The notes beneath the pieces were generated by a model. The model was not told the DNA's origin, searched no databases, and was given only the letters and a program-made list of their open reading frames with translations. 47,907 nt of DNA from NCBI GenBank assembly GCA_902763085.1, contig CACWQW010000004.1, positions 1 to 47,907 on the forward strand, read 5' to 3'. The DNA is from Dongibacter bovis (GTDB taxonomy: Bacteria; Bacillota; Negativicutes; Selenomonadales; Selenomonadaceae). This document shows positions 46,632-47,907 of this stretch, in pieces; the first letter of the stretch is position 1, and each line of letters opens with the position of its first letter. The position numbers and the translations under genes were made by a program.

Positions 46632-47907
46632 TCAGGAAATGAGCAAGACATCCTTGCGAGCCTTTGCGACGGCACGAAGATCCTCCGTGAAGCCGTGGAT
46701 GCAAAACAAGATGTACATGGTCGTGCGCGTTCCTTTGTACCAGTCCACGAAGGCCGCCTTTTGTTCCAATGCCGTGAGGACGTTCATGCCGACAGGCCCG
46801 GCCCAGAACTTGCACTCACCGAGGATCAGCAGCTGATCGGCTTCCGACAGACCGACAACATCGATTTCATGTGCATTGTCCCACCAGCGTCCGACCCGTT
46901 CCAAGAGCCCGGGTAGTTTTCCCTCAGCCGAGAGCGCCCAGAGCTTTTCTTGACAAATCTGTTCGTAAACGAAACTGACCTGATTGTCGATGAAGTTGCG
47001 TTGCAGGCGGTGGAGCACGACATCCGTATGACCCATTTCCAGATAGCTCCGATTCGGATAGATGAACTGGAACCAGAACCGAAGGAAATTGTCTCGGATC
47101 TGATAAATCCCCTTTTTGCTCTTGGCAGGATGGTTTTCCGTAACAGGGACTTCTCGTGCCAATACGTCAAGGTCTATCAGTACATTCAGATAACGCGGAA
47201 GATTCGTCTGCTTCTGCTGCAGCATGGCTGCGATCTTCGACAATTTGTGATTGCCGGCAGCGATGATGCGCAGAATGGAAAAATAACTGCCGATATCGGA
47301 GACTTCTTTCTGCAGCAGGAAACTCGGCTCATCGAACAGGAAGCTCGATGGGTCCAGGAGGCTTTCCCGTATCGCCTCAGGAAGTGCCTCGTCCTTGGCG
47401 AACATCTCTATGTATTTCGGCACGCCGCCAGTGATGCTGTAGCGTTCAATCAGTTTTTCCTGAGAGAACGAATCTGGAAAAAATTCATGATAATGCACAA
47501 AGGGAATCGGGCGTACATGGAGCTGTGCCGTCCGGCGCCCATAGAGCGGGCTGCTGTGATGCAAAGTCTGCGACATCATCATGGAAACGAGCGAGCCGCA
47601 TAGGATCAGCATGATATTGGCGCCCTGCAGGATCGTATCCCAGACGCGCTGAAAGACGGAGAGGAACGCCGGATTGCTTTTGCCGATATATTGAAACTCA
47701 TCGATGACGATGATGAGGCGCTGCTTTTCGGCAGCCCGTGCGAGCTGCTGGAAAATCGGTTCCCAGCGCGTGAGCACGCTCTCGCGAAGCAGATCACTCT
47801 CCAGGAACTCCGCTGCCAGTCGCTGAAATGCTTCGCGATTCATGGCTTCGGATTCTTCCGTAGCCAAGAAGTAAAGAGAAGGCTTATCCTCGATGAAATG
47901 GCGGATT
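46632..47907 (-). CDS. Archaeal-type AAA+ ATPase with C-terminal DUF234 nuclease-like domain (N-terminus beyond the window)
   Basis: About 425 codons are visible and the frame is still open at the right edge, so the Walker A part lies outside. Visible: Walker B RLIIVIDEFQYI, LCGSLVSMMMSQTL sensor region, the family-typical RPIPFVHYHEFFP and YSITGGVPKYIEMF, a winged-helix stretch (KLSKIAAMLQQKQTNLPRYL) and a C-terminal DUF234 with GRWWDNAHEIDVVG and LILGECKFWAGPVG. The latter looks like a PD-(D/E)xK active site (D...ECK). The base composition is visibly less GC-rich than the genes to its left, and codons such as AAA and TTT are commoner. Family members are widespread in mobile and variable regions; their function is not settled. 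Confidence 0.88.
   Translation of the reverse strand, partial: IRHFIEDKPSLYFLATEESEAMNREAFQRLAAEFLESDLLRESVLTRWEPIFQQLARAAEKQRLIIVIDEFQYIGKSNPAFLSVFQRVWDTILQGANIMLILCGSLVSMMMSQTLHHSSPLYGRRTAQLHVRPIPFVHYHEFFPDSFSQEKLIERYSITGGVPKYIEMFAKDEALPEAIRESLLDPSSFLFDEPSFLLQKEVSDIGSYFSILRIIAAGNHKLSKIAAMLQQKQTNLPRYLNVLIDLDVLAREVPVTENHPAKSKKGIYQIRDNFLRFWFQFIYPNRSYLEMGHTDVVLHRLQRNFIDNQVSFVYEQICQEKLWALSAEGKLPGLLERVGRWWDNAHEIDVVGLSEADQLLILGECKFWAGPVGMNVLTALEQKAAFVDWYKGTRTTMYILFCIHGFTEDLRAVAKARKDVLLIS

Noticed and set aside
1..47907. CRISPR arrays, insertion sequences, tRNA or rRNA genes
   Set aside because: I looked for direct-repeat arrays, transposase motifs, terminal repeats and cloverleaf-type sequences in the intergenic spaces and found none.

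Overview
The window looks like chromosomal DNA of a diderm Firmicute (class Negativicutes), most likely a motile, anaerobic, GC-rich member of the Selenomonadaceae. Three things point there. Outer-membrane genes (bamA, several ompH/skp-like genes, lpxD, a lipid A acyltransferase, tamB, tolC, mlaEFD with MlaD extended into a barrel-like C-terminus, an ADP-heptose-type GT9) sit beside Firmicute-style genes (6S RNA, SigH-like sigma factor, strong GGAGG ribosome sites). There is a flagellin gene with a sigma-28-like promoter. Anaerobe genes are present (Hcp, reverse rubrerythrin, a single-cluster ferredoxin).

Layout. 1-774 is the 5' part of a CstA-family transporter, divergent from a TauE/SafE (TSUP) exporter at 1048-1845. 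From 9378 down to 1820 on the minus strand runs a tightly packed unit: an AcoR-like AAA+ regulator lacking the GAFTGA loop, trmB, an ftsW-like SEDS gene, a membrane metallophosphoesterase, an OGT-like GT41 glycosyltransferase and a SAM methyltransferase. A small membrane protein (9705-10031) ends at a bidirectional terminator.

10125-28283 is the outer-membrane biogenesis block, all on the minus strand. Read in transcription order it is mlaE-mlaF-mlaD(barrel)-tolC-tamB-sigma factor-terminator, then a single-TM protein of unknown function, bamA, an envelope protein of unknown function, three OmpH/Skp-like proteins in tandem, lpxD and an LpxL-type acyltransferase. Internal promoters precede bamA and the ompH trio. 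The block would carry out beta-barrel insertion, periplasmic chaperoning, lipid A acylation, phospholipid trafficking and efflux.

28467-36679 holds RNase HI (with an N-terminal hybrid-binding domain), flagellin, a PHP phosphoesterase with a small TSCPD protein, a PAS-GGDEF-GAF-PAS diguanylate cyclase translationally coupled to a ferredoxin, hcp with a GTAAC-N4-GTTAC site placed at about -41.5, and a SigH-like sigma factor. 36760-39234 contains a small unknown protein, a DUF441 membrane protein, a 6S RNA (ssrS) with a strong promoter, and DNA polymerase IV convergent to it. 39280-45539 contains a SWIM-SNF2 helicase, a GT9 heptosyltransferase-like gene, and tsaE-tsaB-rimI. 45909-46454 is a reverse rubrerythrin. 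The window ends inside a lower-GC archaeal-type AAA+ ATPase with a DUF234 nuclease-like tail, which looks like recently acquired accessory DNA.

Most of the window is orderly housekeeping DNA. The more unusual points are the GAFTGA-less regulator heading a division/glycosylation operon, the GGDEF/ferredoxin pair with a cysteine-rich PAS domain, the sigma factor and possible membrane partner inside the outer-membrane cluster, the triple OmpH set with an unassigned envelope protein, and an unexplained 12-bp hairpin just after the 6S RNA.
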